Source of the DNA: Pedobacter mucosus
Lineage (GTDB): Bacteria; Bacteroidota; Bacteroidia; Sphingobacteriales; Sphingobacteriaceae
Direction of reading: 5' to 3'
Length of the DNA stretch: 64,000 nt
Assembly (NCBI RefSeq): GCF_022200785.1
Contig: NZ_CP087585.1
Span: 496,001 to 560,000 of the forward strand
Each line of letters opens with the position of its first letter. Position 1 is the first letter of the stretch. Below the pieces are notes generated by a model. That model saw only the letters and a list, made by a program, of their open reading frames with translations, was not told the DNA's origin and searched no databases. The position numbers were made by a program, and so were the translations under genes. Shown here in pieces: positions 1 to 7,885 of this stretch.

Positions 1-195
1 GCTTTCGCAGAAAATGGGCCAGTATTACTTAACATTATGACTAACCCAAACGCTTTGGCCATGCCTCCAAAAATTGAGTGGAAGCAAGTTGTTGGCATGA
101 CGGAATCTATGACGAAGTTAATGTTAGGAGGAAAAATGAGTGAAGTTTTCGAAACTGTAAAATCAAATTATAAGCATTTAGGAGAAGTTTTATAA
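1..195 (+). CDS. C-terminal end of a ThDP-dependent pyruvate oxidase/dehydrogenase-like enzyme (5' end outside window)
   Basis: The window opens inside a gene in frame 1 that ends with TAA at 193-195, leaving 64 C-terminal residues. The piece contains GPVLLNIMTNPNALAMPP, typical of the C-terminal end of the thiamine-pyrophosphate-binding domain of PoxB-type pyruvate oxidases and related acetolactate-synthase-fold enzymes, followed by a helical tail (LMLGGKMSEVFETVKSN) as in the quinone-linked pyruvate dehydrogenase group. The catalytic N-terminal part lies upstream, so the substrate cannot be decided here. A hairpin about 65 bases after the stop may end the transcript. Family assignment is fairly sure; the exact reaction is inference. 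Confidence 0.7.
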   Translation, partial: AFAENGPVLLNIMTNPNALAMPPKIEWKQVVGMTESMTKLMLGGKMSEVFETVKSNYKHLGEVL

Positions 196-258
196 AGCTT
201 AAATCTGTGGATTAAATAATTCGCTTCAGTGATTTAAAGCATCGTTGTTATTAAATTT

Positions 259-318
259 AGCATTAAGAAATTAAAAAAATAAGTAAGGCCTAATTTTCTT
301 AGTTTCTTAATGCTTTTA
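259..318 (+). terminator. possible terminator hairpin after the ThDP enzyme
   Basis: AGCATTAAGAAA (259-270) pairs perfectly with TTTCTTAATGCT (303-314), a 12-bp stem with a 32-base loop, followed by TTTAAT. It lies between the stop at 195 and the convergent gene ending at 395, so it could serve both strands. The loop is long, so termination is only probable. Confidence 0.45.
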
Positions 319-394
319 ATTTCATTATTATTTGCCCCTAGCAAACAAACAGCATTAAAATTATCAGCAAGAAAACGTAAAAAGTTTAGTTAAT

Positions 395-856
395 TTATTT
401 TTGAGAATACAAATTTTGAAGATGCATTAATGCTGCGATTAATTTTTCTTCACTTCCTGCTAAGCAATAATACCTAATACCATTTTTGTCATTATTAAGT
501 TCTCCATTTCGTTTTTTGAATAGTGGATAGATGGTTCTTAATGTGGTAACATTTTCTGTTTGATGAACTTTAAATCCCGTCCAATCTTTGATAATAGATG
601 CATTGTCACTTTCAAATGATTCATTTTTATTTTCTAATTTACTTTTGAAATGCCCGGTTGAGCCATCATCATCAATAAGAAACATGTTTTTAACAACCTT
701 AAATGAAGACTTCTTTTCTTTTACTAAAACACTGTCTTGGGTTCCAACAGCAGCTGTTAATAGCGCATTAATAGTTTTAATTGTTTCAACTTTTGTTTGT
801 GTATATCCGCTGTAGGATATTGCCAAGATTAAGATTAATGCTAGTCTAATTTTCAT
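395..856 (-). CDS. hypothetical secreted protein, 153 aa
   Basis: I do not recognise this family. The protein starts with a clear signal peptide: two basic residues, a hydrophobic stretch (LALILILAISY, about residues 5-15) and a likely cleavage site before TQTKVE around residue 20. The mature part is about 130 residues, mixed alpha/beta, rich in Lys and Asn, without obvious catalytic motifs; two short hydrophobic stretches near the C-terminus (YYCLAG and LIAALMHLQ) suggest a small globular domain. It probably acts in the periplasm. It is a lone gene convergent with the ThDP enzyme and separated from hppD by a terminator-like hairpin, so its context gives no functional clue. Confidence 0.65.
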   Translation of the reverse strand: MKIRLALILILAISYSGYTQTKVETIKTINALLTAAVGTQDSVLVKEKKSSFKVVKNMFLIDDDGSTGHFKSKLENKNESFESDNASIIKDWTGFKVHQTENVTTLRTIYPLFKKRNGELNNDKNGIRYYCLAGSEEKLIAALMHLQNLYSQK

Positions 857-928
857 AATTTGAGGTTTATATTGGTGTGTAACTAAATTAAATAAAACTT
901 TTAAGAATACAATACGTAATCATTAGTA

Positions 929-961
929 TAAAAAAAGGCAACCATTTATTATGATTGCCTT
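929..961 (-). terminator. terminator downstream of hppD
   Basis: On the minus strand AAGGCAATCAT (complement of 951-961) pairs with ATGGTTGCCTT (complement of 935-945) with one G-T wobble, followed by a run of T residues (complement of 929-936). It begins about 20 bases after the hppD stop codon, the standard position for an intrinsic terminator. Confidence 0.75.
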
Positions 962-981
962 CAAAATTAGCTATTGATTAA

Positions 982-2112
982 TTACAAATTTCCCCGTAAT
1001 TCTTGTTCGCGTTCTAAGGATTCGAACAAAGCTTTAAAATTTCCGGCACCGAAACTTTGTGCACCTTTTCTCTGAATGATTTCAAAAAATAAGGTCGGTC
1101 TGTCTTCAATTGGCTTTGTAAAAATTTGCAATAAATATCCTTCTTCATCACAATCAACCAAAATTCCTAAACTCTCTAATAAAGAAATCTCCTCATCGAT
1201 TTTGCCAACACGCTGTGGCATCATGCTGTAATATGCTTCTGGTGGAGCGCTTAAAAATTCAATTCCTCTAGATTTTAATTCTTTAACCGTTTTTACAATA
1301 TCTTTAGTAGCTACAGCAATGTGTTGCACGCCTTCACCTTCATAATATTCTAAATATTCTTCAATTTGCGATTTCTTTTTACCTTCTGCAGGTTCATTTA
1401 TAGGGAATTTAGAAAAGCCATTTCCATTGCTCATCACCTTACTCATCAAGGCAGAATATTCTGTATTGATTTGTTTATCATCGAAGGATAAAATATTTAC
1501 AAATCCCATAACGTCTTCATACCACTGTACAGCCTCATTCATGCGGTTCCAACCTACATTTCCAACGCAATGATCAATGTATAAAAGGCCAGCATCGGTA
1601 GGATTATAATCACTTTCCCATACTCTGTAACCAGGCATGAATGGTCCATTATAATTTTTCCGTTCAATAAACATATGAACCGTTTCTCCGTAGGTATAAA
1701 TACCACTCATTTTCACTTCGCCATGCTCATCGGTTAATGTTTGAGGTTCCAAATAAGGTTTTGCTCCCCGTTTAGTAGTTTCCTCGAAAGCACTATAAGC
1801 ATCGTCAACCCAAAGTGCCAATACTTTTACGCCATCCCCATGCTTTTTTACGTGTTCGGCAATTGGATGATCTGATTTTAACGCAGTGGTTAAAATCAAC
1901 CTAATTTTTTCCTGCTGTAAAACGTATGATGAACGATCTCGAACGCCCGTTTCTGGTCCGGCGTAAGCTAAACTTTGAAAGCCAAAAGCAGTTTTATAAA
2001 AATGTGCCGCCTGTTTAGCATTGCCTACATAAAATTCAATATAATCTGTTCCATTAATTGGTAAAAAATCTGGTGCTTTTGATATCTTTTCTGCGAATGT
2101 TAAAGTTTCCAT
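982..2112 (-). CDS. hppD: 4-hydroxyphenylpyruvate dioxygenase
   Basis: Converts 4-hydroxyphenylpyruvate and O2 to homogentisate and CO2, the second step of tyrosine catabolism, in the cytoplasm. The 376-residue length fits the bacterial enzyme. It has two vicinal-oxygen-chelate modules: an N-terminal one (about 20-150) and a catalytic C-terminal one (about 172-350). The iron facial triad is visible as His181 (DHCVGN), His264 (QHIAV) and Glu344 (FFEII), followed by the family's C-terminal helix with FGAGNFKALF. The gene lies 122 bases downstream of hmgA on the same strand, so the two are probably co-transcribed; a terminator follows. Family identity is very secure. Confidence 0.96.
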   Translation of the reverse strand: METLTFAEKISKAPDFLPINGTDYIEFYVGNAKQAAHFYKTAFGFQSLAYAGPETGVRDRSSYVLQQEKIRLILTTALKSDHPIAEHVKKHGDGVKVLALWVDDAYSAFEETTKRGAKPYLEPQTLTDEHGEVKMSGIYTYGETVHMFIERKNYNGPFMPGYRVWESDYNPTDAGLLYIDHCVGNVGWNRMNEAVQWYEDVMGFVNILSFDDKQINTEYSALMSKVMSNGNGFSKFPINEPAEGKKKSQIEEYLEYYEGEGVQHIAVATKDIVKTVKELKSRGIEFLSAPPEAYYSMMPQRVGKIDEEISLLESLGILVDCDEEGYLLQIFTKPIEDRPTLFFEIIQRKGAQSFGAGNFKALFESLEREQELRGNL

Positions 2113-2153
2113 ATAATGTGTTGTTGTAATAATTTTATATTATTTTTAGAATT

Positions 2154-2244
2154 GATCTTAAAATCCTACAATCCGTTAAATTTTGGTTTATTCTATAAGC
2201 GATCCTAAAATCCTTAAATCCTTTTAATCTTGGATTATTCTATA
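2154..2244. repeat. 44-bp imperfect tandem duplication overlapping the hmgA 3' end
   Basis: Two 44-base copies (2154-2197 and 2201-2244), both starting GATC(T/C)TAAAATCCT and ending TTATTCTATA, are separated by AGC. The second copy includes the last codons and stop of hmgA (2235-2244), so the first copy looks like a duplication of the gene's tail plus downstream DNA that has since diverged. It occupies most of the hppD-hmgA gap. Confidence 0.8.
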
Positions 2245-3401
2245 TTAATCTGCCAACTTTTATGATAATTTTCATCTTCAATATCTATTGCATCTTGCGT
2301 AAGCATTAAAGGTTTAAAGGGATCAATCATAACAGCCAATTCATCTGTTTTTTCTTTACCGATAGATTTTTCTACAGTTCCAGGATGTGGGCCATGAGGA
2401 ATACCACCTGGATGCAAGGTAATTTGTCCTTTAACCACACTTTTCCGACTCATAAAATCTCCATCTACATAATATAAAACTTCATCGCTATCTACATTAC
2501 TGTGATTATAAGGCGCAGGAATAGAATCTGGATGGTAATCATATTTGCGGGGAACAAATGAACAAACGACAAAATTGTGCGCTTCGAAGGTTTGATGAAC
2601 AGGTGGCGGTTGATGCAAACGCCCTGTAATGGGTTCAAAATCGTGGATAGAGAAGGCATAAGGATAGTGATAACCATCCCAGCCAATATAATCAAATGGA
2701 TGTGTGCCGTAAGTATATGGATAAATTAACCCTTGCTTTTTTATTAAAACTTTGAAGTCGCCATATTCATCATGAGTCTGCAAATTTTCAGGCAATCTCA
2801 AATCACGTTCGCAATAGGGAGAATGTTCCATTAACTGTCCAAATTGATTCAGGTAACGTTTTGGCGGCCTTATCGGACTAAAACTTTCGACGATAAAAAG
2901 TCTATTTTTTTCTGTATCGAATTCAAATTGATGTATCGTTCCTCTGGGAATAATTAAATAATCACCGTAAGAAAATTTAATTTCTCCAAAACCTGTTTTC
3001 AGTTTCCCTGATCCTTCATGAACAAAAACCATTTCATCAGCTTGGCTATTTTTATAATAATAGTCTGTCATTGATTTTTTAGGAGCAGCTAAAACAATGT
3101 GCAAATCACTGTTTACTAAAACAGGCTTCCTACTTTTTAAATAATCATCTTCAGGCTTAATATTAAAGCCAATTAAGCTGGTATGTTTAAGGTGTTTTTC
3201 TCTAGCAATAATAGGTTCAACGCTATATGGTTCACCTAAATCTTTTACAATAGTTGGTGGGTGGCAATGATAAACAAGCGAATATAGACTAGAAAATCCT
3301 TCTGTAGAGACCAGTTCTTCGGCGTAAAGTTTTCCATCTGGCTTACGAAAAACCGTATGGCGATTATGTGGAATTTGCCCCAATTTATGATAAACAGGCA
3401 T
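2235..3401 (-). CDS. hmgA: homogentisate 1,2-dioxygenase
   Basis: Opens the ring of homogentisate to 4-maleylacetoacetate. The 388-residue cupin protein carries the family's C-terminal metal region: His300 (YNH), Glu307 (SDEVLY) and His336 (PGGIPHGPHPG) match by spacing the His/Glu/His iron ligands of characterised homogentisate dioxygenases. The N-terminal cupin half includes HEGSGKLKTGFGE (about 128-140) and PRGTIHQFEF. The protein is shorter than the roughly 430-445-residue proteobacterial and human enzymes, as in other Bacteroidota members. It is first in a minus-strand pair with hppD, placing consecutive pathway steps together. The start is preceded by an AT-rich leader without a clear promoter box. 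Confidence 0.95.
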   Translation of the reverse strand: MPVYHKLGQIPHNRHTVFRKPDGKLYAEELVSTEGFSSLYSLVYHCHPPTIVKDLGEPYSVEPIIAREKHLKHTSLIGFNIKPEDDYLKSRKPVLVNSDLHIVLAAPKKSMTDYYYKNSQADEMVFVHEGSGKLKTGFGEIKFSYGDYLIIPRGTIHQFEFDTEKNRLFIVESFSPIRPPKRYLNQFGQLMEHSPYCERDLRLPENLQTHDEYGDFKVLIKKQGLIYPYTYGTHPFDYIGWDGYHYPYAFSIHDFEPITGRLHQPPPVHQTFEAHNFVVCSFVPRKYDYHPDSIPAPYNHSNVDSDEVLYYVDGDFMSRKSVVKGQITLHPGGIPHGPHPGTVEKSIGKEKTDELAVMIDPFKPLMLTQDAIDIEDENYHKSWQINIE

Positions 3402-3511
3402 AATTAATTAATTTATGGTTAGAGAAAGTATAAAAAATTAACAATCAAAACGACATTGCGTTTCAATTAAAAGAGGAGAGTAAAGAAACTTATAGAGAAT
3501 ATTGCGCCATG

Positions 3512-3570
3512 ATCAATTTAGCAAGCATTTTGTAGCGACGAGCTGCGATTGCATCGTTAACTAAATTGAT
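3512..3570. repeat. inverted repeat upstream of hmgA
   Basis: ATCAATTTAG (3512-3521) is the exact reverse complement of CTAAATTGAT (3561-3570), enclosing 39 bases. It sits in the region between the divergent starts of hmgA (3401) and the hypothetical gene at 3666. It could be a regulatory structure or chance in AT-rich DNA; no function is claimed. Confidence 0.4.
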
Positions 3571-3665
3571 ATGTAATGCTTTTAAAATCATGGTTTTGAT
3601 TATGCTAAAGTATGAATTATATTTTGAACATAAAATTATTTATCTTGAAGCCAACCAAGTTATAT

Positions 3666-4121
3666 ATGAGACTCTTTTTAACACTCTTGATCTTTATTAG
3701 CATTGCATTTTCTGCTTCAGCACAGAAAACGTGGAAATATAAAATTAAAATTGTTGAACATAATGGTAAACGACATAGCGGTTTTTTTTATGCTGCTGAA
3801 GACAAGCAGCTCATCATAATTAAATCAAATGGTGATACGAGCAGATTAAAAGCCGAAAATATTGGTCGATTTTATATTCATAAACGAGGCATTGTTGCTC
3901 CATTTGCAATAGCCGGTGCCCTTACATTTCTTATTTTATCTGTAGAAAGTGAGAATGCATTAGAGGCAGCTGTATTGATAATTGTGGGTATCCCAATAGG
4001 CGTATCACTTGGTTTAATCACAGGGGAATTATTTGCAAATAAGCGGTATTATAAAAAATTGGAAGCCAAAGATTTCCCCATAATTAAAGCTGATTTAAAA
4101 AAATATACACAGCTTAAATAA
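3666..4121 (+). CDS. hypothetical membrane-associated exported protein, 151 aa
   Basis: Family not recognised. I start it at the ATG at 3666, not at 3612, because translation from 3666 gives a textbook signal peptide (MRLFLTLLIFISIAFSASAQ, cleavage after SAQ) that an upstream start would bury. After the signal peptide comes a short beta-rich segment (about 21-75) of the kind 'G-K-x-x-S-G-x-F-x-x-x-x-D-x-x-L-I-I', followed by two adjacent hydrophobic helices (about 80-120) rich in Gly and Ile, and a basic C-terminal tail (NKRYYKKLEAKDFPIIKADLKK). A small inner-membrane protein with a soluble domain is likely. It lies between hmgA and the FAA hydrolase but nothing ties it to tyrosine breakdown. 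Confidence 0.65.
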   Translation: MRLFLTLLIFISIAFSASAQKTWKYKIKIVEHNGKRHSGFFYAAEDKQLIIIKSNGDTSRLKAENIGRFYIHKRGIVAPFAIAGALTFLILSVESENALEAAVLIIVGIPIGVSLGLITGELFANKRYYKKLEAKDFPIIKADLKKYTQLK

Positions 4122-4185
4122 GGTTCTTTGATAAAATATTAAATCCTAAATCATTAGCTTTACCACGTATTTAACCAAATTATAT

Positions 4186-5184
4186 ATGAAATTAGTATCC
4201 TACAAAACTGAAGATAGAGAACATTTAGGCCTGTTTATAGAAGGTCATATCTATAATTTAAATAGTTGCGATAAGCTATTGCCAGATAATATGAACGAGT
4301 TTTTGCAAGGTGGAGAGGTACTAATGGAAAGAGCAAAAAAAATAGATTTGCAAATTAAAGATGGTAGCTTAAAGGCAAAAGAAGAAATTTTTTATGAGCT
4401 TTTAGCGCCCGTTCCTCACCCAACAAGTTGCAGAGATGGATATGCGTTTAGGCAACATGTGGCAGCTGCCCGCCGTAACCGCAAGGTAGAAATGATTCCG
4501 CAGTTTGATGAATATCCAATTTTCTATTTTACCAACCACAATGCAATACAAGGAACTGGCGATATTGAATGTATGCCAGATCATTTCGAAAAGCTAGATT
4601 TTGAATTGGAAATTGCGGTAGTAATAGGAAAAAAAGGTAGAAATATTAAAGCTGCAGAGGCTGATGAATATATTGCTGGCTACATGGTGATGAACGATAT
4701 GAGTGCCCGCACTTTACAAATGGAAGAAATGCTTTTGAACTTAGGTCCGGCAAAAGGCAAAGATTTTTCAACGGTAATAGGGCCGTGGTTAGTTACGCCA
4801 GATGAATTAGCACCTTATAAAGTTGTCGCGAAGGAAGGTCATGTTGGTGAAGCTTATAATTTAAAAATGACTTGCAGGGTGAACGGAATTCAAGTTTCTA
4901 AAGGAAATGCATCCGATATGGATTGGACTTTTGCAGAAATTATTGAACGTTGCGCTTACGGTGTAGATATTCTTCCAGGCGATGTTATTGGTTCTGGAAC
5001 AGTTGGGACAGGTTGTTTTTTAGAACTTAATGGAACTGGTTTATTAGAAGATCCAAGCTATAAAACGCAATGGTTGCAGCCGGGCGATGTTGTAGAAATG
5101 GAAATAACGGGTTTAGGCGCACTTACAAATACCATTACTCGGGTAGAAACGGATTTCTCAATTTTAGCACTTAAAAAATCCTAA
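4186..5184 (+). CDS. fumarylacetoacetate hydrolase family protein, probable fumarylacetoacetase
   Basis: Probably cleaves fumarylacetoacetate to fumarate and acetoacetate, the last step of tyrosine degradation. The 332-residue protein has the FAA-hydrolase fold. Residues matching the known active site of fumarylacetoacetase are visible with the right spacing: Asp84 and His91 in RDGYAFRQHV, Glu140 and Glu142 in DFELEIAVV, and Asp171 in NDMSAR, giving the metal-binding and catalytic set. The C-terminal half has GDVIGSGTVGTGC, also typical. It is shorter than the eukaryotic enzyme (about 420), as expected for the bacterial form. Proximity to hmgA and hppD supports fumarylacetoacetate as substrate; other FAA-family acylpyruvases remain possible. 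Confidence 0.88.
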   Translation: MKLVSYKTEDREHLGLFIEGHIYNLNSCDKLLPDNMNEFLQGGEVLMERAKKIDLQIKDGSLKAKEEIFYELLAPVPHPTSCRDGYAFRQHVAAARRNRKVEMIPQFDEYPIFYFTNHNAIQGTGDIECMPDHFEKLDFELEIAVVIGKKGRNIKAAEADEYIAGYMVMNDMSARTLQMEEMLLNLGPAKGKDFSTVIGPWLVTPDELAPYKVVAKEGHVGEAYNLKMTCRVNGIQVSKGNASDMDWTFAEIIERCAYGVDILPGDVIGSGTVGTGCFLELNGTGLLEDPSYKTQWLQPGDVVEMEITGLGALTNTITRVETDFSILALKKS

Positions 5185-5271
5185 GCAGTATTTTAATTTG
5201 AACTTTTAGTTCTCAATAAATGCTTTTGTTGTCTTAATTTCCATAATGGAATTCAATATAAATCCAAATTA

Positions 5272-6159
5272 ATGCTGACGCTAAAAACTGAAGATTTAAG
5301 TCCGATACAATTGATGGATTACTTGCAGTATGCCATTGCGCCAAGACCAATCTGTTTTGCATCGACCATAGATAATGAAGGAAACATAAATTTAAGTCCA
5401 TTCAGTTTCTTTAATATGTTTAGTACAAATCCTCCGATTTGTATTTTTTCACCATCGAGGCGTGTTCGTGATAATACCACTAAACATACCTTAGAAAATG
5501 TAATGCAGGTTAAAGAATGTGTTATCAATATTGTTGATTACGACATGGTTCAACAAATGAGTTTAGCAAGCACAGAGTATGCTAAAGGGATAAATGAATT
5601 TGAAAAGGCGGGGTTTACTATGATAAAATCTGATCTGGTTAAGCCGCCCCGAGTAGCAGAAGCACCTGTTCAACTAGAATGTGTTGTAAATCAGATTATT
5701 CCACTTGGTGATAAAAATGGGGCGGGAAATTTAATACTTGCAGAAGTTAAACTTATCCATGTAAGTGAAAAAATTTTGGATGATAAAGGTAAAATCGATC
5801 AGCAAAAATTAGATTTAGTGGCACGTTTAGGTGGTGATTGGTATTGCAGAGTAACACCTGATAGCCTTTTTAAAGTTGTGAAACCATTGGCTACATTGGG
5901 TATAGGAATAGATAAACTTCCACAAGCTGTAAAATTATCAAAGGTTTTAACGGGTAATGATCTTGGAATGTTAGGTAATGTTGAGGTATTACCGACTGAC
6001 GAAGAGGTTGATTTAATAAGTTTTTTGCCAGAGGTCAAAGAAATTTTAGATGCTACAATTGGCGATGTTACCAACCGAGAAAGAGAGTTGCATGAACTGG
6101 CACAACAATTTTTGAAAGAAGGAAATGCATCACTTGCATTAAAAATAGTTTTGCTGTAA
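5272..6159 (+). CDS. flavin reductase-like domain protein
   Basis: A 295-residue protein of the flavin reductase/FMN-binding split-barrel family. The N-terminal 180 residues carry the family pattern APRPICFASTIDNEGNINLSPFSFFNMFSTNPP (about residues 27-60), where the Ser/Thr-rich turn binds the FMN phosphate, followed by the strand QLECVVNQIIPLG. The last about 100 residues form a helical extension not needed for the fold. It follows the FAA hydrolase by 87 bases on the same strand, an arrangement that suggests co-expression with tyrosine catabolism, but its electron acceptor or substrate cannot be read from the sequence. It may be a reductase partner or a stand-alone FMN protein. Confidence 0.85.
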   Translation: MLTLKTEDLSPIQLMDYLQYAIAPRPICFASTIDNEGNINLSPFSFFNMFSTNPPICIFSPSRRVRDNTTKHTLENVMQVKECVINIVDYDMVQQMSLASTEYAKGINEFEKAGFTMIKSDLVKPPRVAEAPVQLECVVNQIIPLGDKNGAGNLILAEVKLIHVSEKILDDKGKIDQQKLDLVARLGGDWYCRVTPDSLFKVVKPLATLGIGIDKLPQAVKLSKVLTGNDLGMLGNVEVLPTDEEVDLISFLPEVKEILDATIGDVTNRERELHELAQQFLKEGNASLALKIVLL

Positions 6160-6183
6160 ATTGGAAGAGCTAAATTAAACATC

Positions 6184-6789
6184 ATGCAAACCTCCGTTCA
6201 AGTAGACCAGTATATTGCAAATGCGGCTGAATTTGCAATTCCTATTTTAAATCACTTACGAAATTTGATTCACAAAGCCGACGGCAGACTTGAAGAAAAA
6301 ATTAAATGGGGAATGCCATTTTTTGAATATAAAGGAGCAGTTTGCCACATTGCAGGTTTCAAAAATCATTGTACTATAGGGTTTTGGAAAGCATCATTAA
6401 TGAATGATGAGTATCATATTTTCAATGATCTTTCGGGAGCAATGGGATTAATTAATTATATAAAATCCCTTGAAGATCTACCAGCCGATGAAATATTGAT
6501 TGCTTATGTTCAACAAGGGATTCAGTTAAATGAAGAGGGCAAAAAAATACCAGCAAAGCCGAAAAAAATAAGTACAAACGAAGTTATTACTCCAAAATAT
6601 TTCCTTGATGCTTTGCAGGAAGATCCAAAAGCACTTGCAACCTTCTTTAATTTTAGCGCATCAAATAAACGAGAATATATTTCTTGGTTGGAAGAAGCAA
6701 AAACAGAATCGACCAAACTAAAAAGATTAGAAACGGCTGTAGAATGGATTGCTGAAGGAAAAGAAAGAATGTGGAAGTATAAGAAGTAA
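6184..6789 (+). CDS. DUF1801/YdeI-OmdA family protein
   Basis: 201 residues in two parts. The N-terminal domain (about 1-115) is a DUF1801-type fold with the characteristic E-x-x-K-W-G-M-P-F-F segment (EEKIKWGMPFFEYKG, about 38-52) and an aromatic GFWKA. The C-terminal part (about 130-200) matches the bacteriocin-protection OmdA/YdeI helical domain, with LATFFNFSASNKREYISWLEEAKTE-like helices and the basic end ERMWKYKK. The gene starts 24 bases after the flavin reductase gene, so it may ride on the same transcript. Function of the family is poorly known; I make no biochemical claim. Confidence 0.85.
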   Translation: MQTSVQVDQYIANAAEFAIPILNHLRNLIHKADGRLEEKIKWGMPFFEYKGAVCHIAGFKNHCTIGFWKASLMNDEYHIFNDLSGAMGLINYIKSLEDLPADEILIAYVQQGIQLNEEGKKIPAKPKKISTNEVITPKYFLDALQEDPKALATFFNFSASNKREYISWLEEAKTESTKLKRLETAVEWIAEGKERMWKYKK

Positions 6790-6793
6790 ACGC

Positions 6794-7342
6794 TTAAATT
6801 ATACTCACCACTTTTATAAAGCGACTTTTATAATAATCATTAAACTCAGTAATGGTTACGCCATGGGCTTTGCCAGAAGTTGAATGTATAAATTTAATGC
6901 CTTCATCGCCAATAGAATAAACAATTCCTACGTGACCAATCCGCCTAACTCGTGGATTACTTCCGGTAAAGATTAATACATCGCCAACTTTTACGTTTGC
7001 TAAATTAGTTTCTTTACCTGTACCACTAAATTCTACAGAAGAACGGGGTACTTTAAATCCGAAATTGCTAAAAACATAACTTACGAAACCCGAACAATCA
7101 AAACCAACTTTTGGATTACTAGTTGCGTAACGATATGGAATGCCTAACATGCTTTTAGCAAAATCTATCAAACTTGAAGAGCTTGTGGCACAATCATCAA
7201 CATTTGAAACGGCTGTATTTTTTGGGAAATTAGCAACTAATTTTTTTACTAATTCCTGGTATTCTGGAGGTAGGATATTTTGAGCTCTTCCTGCGGTAGC
7301 AGACAAAATGAAAAACAAAATAACAATTAATATTTTCTTCAT
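6794..7342 (-). CDS. C40-family NlpC/P60 cell-wall peptidase, secreted
   Basis: Likely gamma-D-glutamyl-meso-diaminopimelate peptidase acting on peptidoglycan stem peptides in the periplasm. A signal peptide is clear (MKKILIVILFFILSATAGRAQ). The NlpC/P60 domain occupies about residues 60-180: catalytic Cys in FDCSGFVSYVF, His in RRIGHVGIVY, and a third polar residue in FIHSTSGKAHG. The stretch GIPYRYATSNPKVGFDCSG is the usual family signature, and VKVGDVLIFTG precedes the catalytic His. At 182 residues there is only the catalytic domain plus a short N-terminal region, with no LysM or SH3 targeting module. It converges with the DUF1801 gene and has its own -7 box at 7353-7360. Confidence 0.92.
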   Translation of the reverse strand: MKKILIVILFFILSATAGRAQNILPPEYQELVKKLVANFPKNTAVSNVDDCATSSSSLIDFAKSMLGIPYRYATSNPKVGFDCSGFVSYVFSNFGFKVPRSSVEFSGTGKETNLANVKVGDVLIFTGSNPRVRRIGHVGIVYSIGDEGIKFIHSTSGKAHGVTITEFNDYYKSRFIKVVSII

Positions 7343-7352
7343 ATGTTGGTTT

Positions 7353-7360
7353 CAAAGATA
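7353..7360 (-). promoter_or_regulatory. -7 box TATCTTTG for the NlpC/P60 gene
   Basis: Exact match to the Bacteroidota sigma-70 -7 consensus TAnnTTTG on the minus strand, 10 bases upstream of the ATG. A -33 element is not obvious. Confidence 0.6.
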
Positions 7361-7406
7361 TAAAAAATATCCAAAGCCATTTAAAATGTTGAAAACAAGT
7401 TAAACA

Positions 7407-7434
7407 GGAACCCAAACACAAAAGTTTGGGCTCC
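7407..7434 (-). terminator. hairpin downstream of the DUF4870-like gene
   Basis: On the minus strand GGAGCCCAAAC pairs with GTTTGGGTTCC (one G-T wobble) around a six-base loop, starting 14 bases after the stop at 7448; the following T run is short (TGTTT). Probable intrinsic terminator separating this unit from the NlpC/P60 gene. Confidence 0.6.
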
Positions 7435-7447
7435 TTATAAAATCTAA

Positions 7448-7834
7448 TTAAATACCCGGAAACATAGTTTGAGCTCTTTCTCCGATAAAAGGAATAGGTT
7501 TTTGTTCTCCGTTAATGGCGCCAATAAACCCCATAATCCAGACAATAAATAGGGCTAACCTAAGCAAGTTTAGAAGATAAAAAATAGCATAAAAACCTGT
7601 TGATAAAAAAATCGCAGTAAAAATAAAACCCAAACCCCAAGTTAAAACCGTTACAATTAAATGAAATAACAAAGTTTGCCTCATATGATAACGGCTTAAT
7701 GCTGTTTGATTGTCTTTATACATTGCGAAATAGGCAATTAGCCAACCAATAAACCAAAAGTAACTTACTATTGCGGCAGTTTTATTGTCGTCTACAGGCA
7801 AGGGATTCTGTTGAAATGGGTTATTCGTTTCCAT
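7448..7834 (-). CDS. DUF4870/Tic20-like small membrane protein, 128 aa
   Basis: A small inner-membrane protein with a polar N-terminus (NPFQQNPLPVDDNKTAA) and about four transmembrane segments: IVSYFWFIGWLIAYFAMY, the QTLLFHLIVTVLTWGLGFIFTAIFL region, and LLRLALFIVWIMGFIGAI. The pattern 'K-x-x-S-R-Y-H-x-R-Q-x-L-L-F-H' after the first helix is typical of DUF4870-type proteins, which resemble the Tic20 translocon component in membrane layout only. Its function is unknown. It lies 51 bases downstream of the SDR gene on the same strand, so co-transcription is likely, and is followed by a terminator-like hairpin. Confidence 0.75.
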   Translation of the reverse strand: METNNPFQQNPLPVDDNKTAAIVSYFWFIGWLIAYFAMYKDNQTALSRYHMRQTLLFHLIVTVLTWGLGFIFTAIFLSTGFYAIFYLLNLLRLALFIVWIMGFIGAINGEQKPIPFIGERAQTMFPGI

Positions 7835-7885
7835 AGGATTTAATTTTTTATAATCAATATCGTTATAATTAAATAGAAGCCAATT

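Noticed and set aside
588..815. 75-residue open frame on plus opposite the secreted protein at 395-856
   Set aside because: Antisense to a gene with a clear signal peptide; no family feature, promoter or initiation context of its own.
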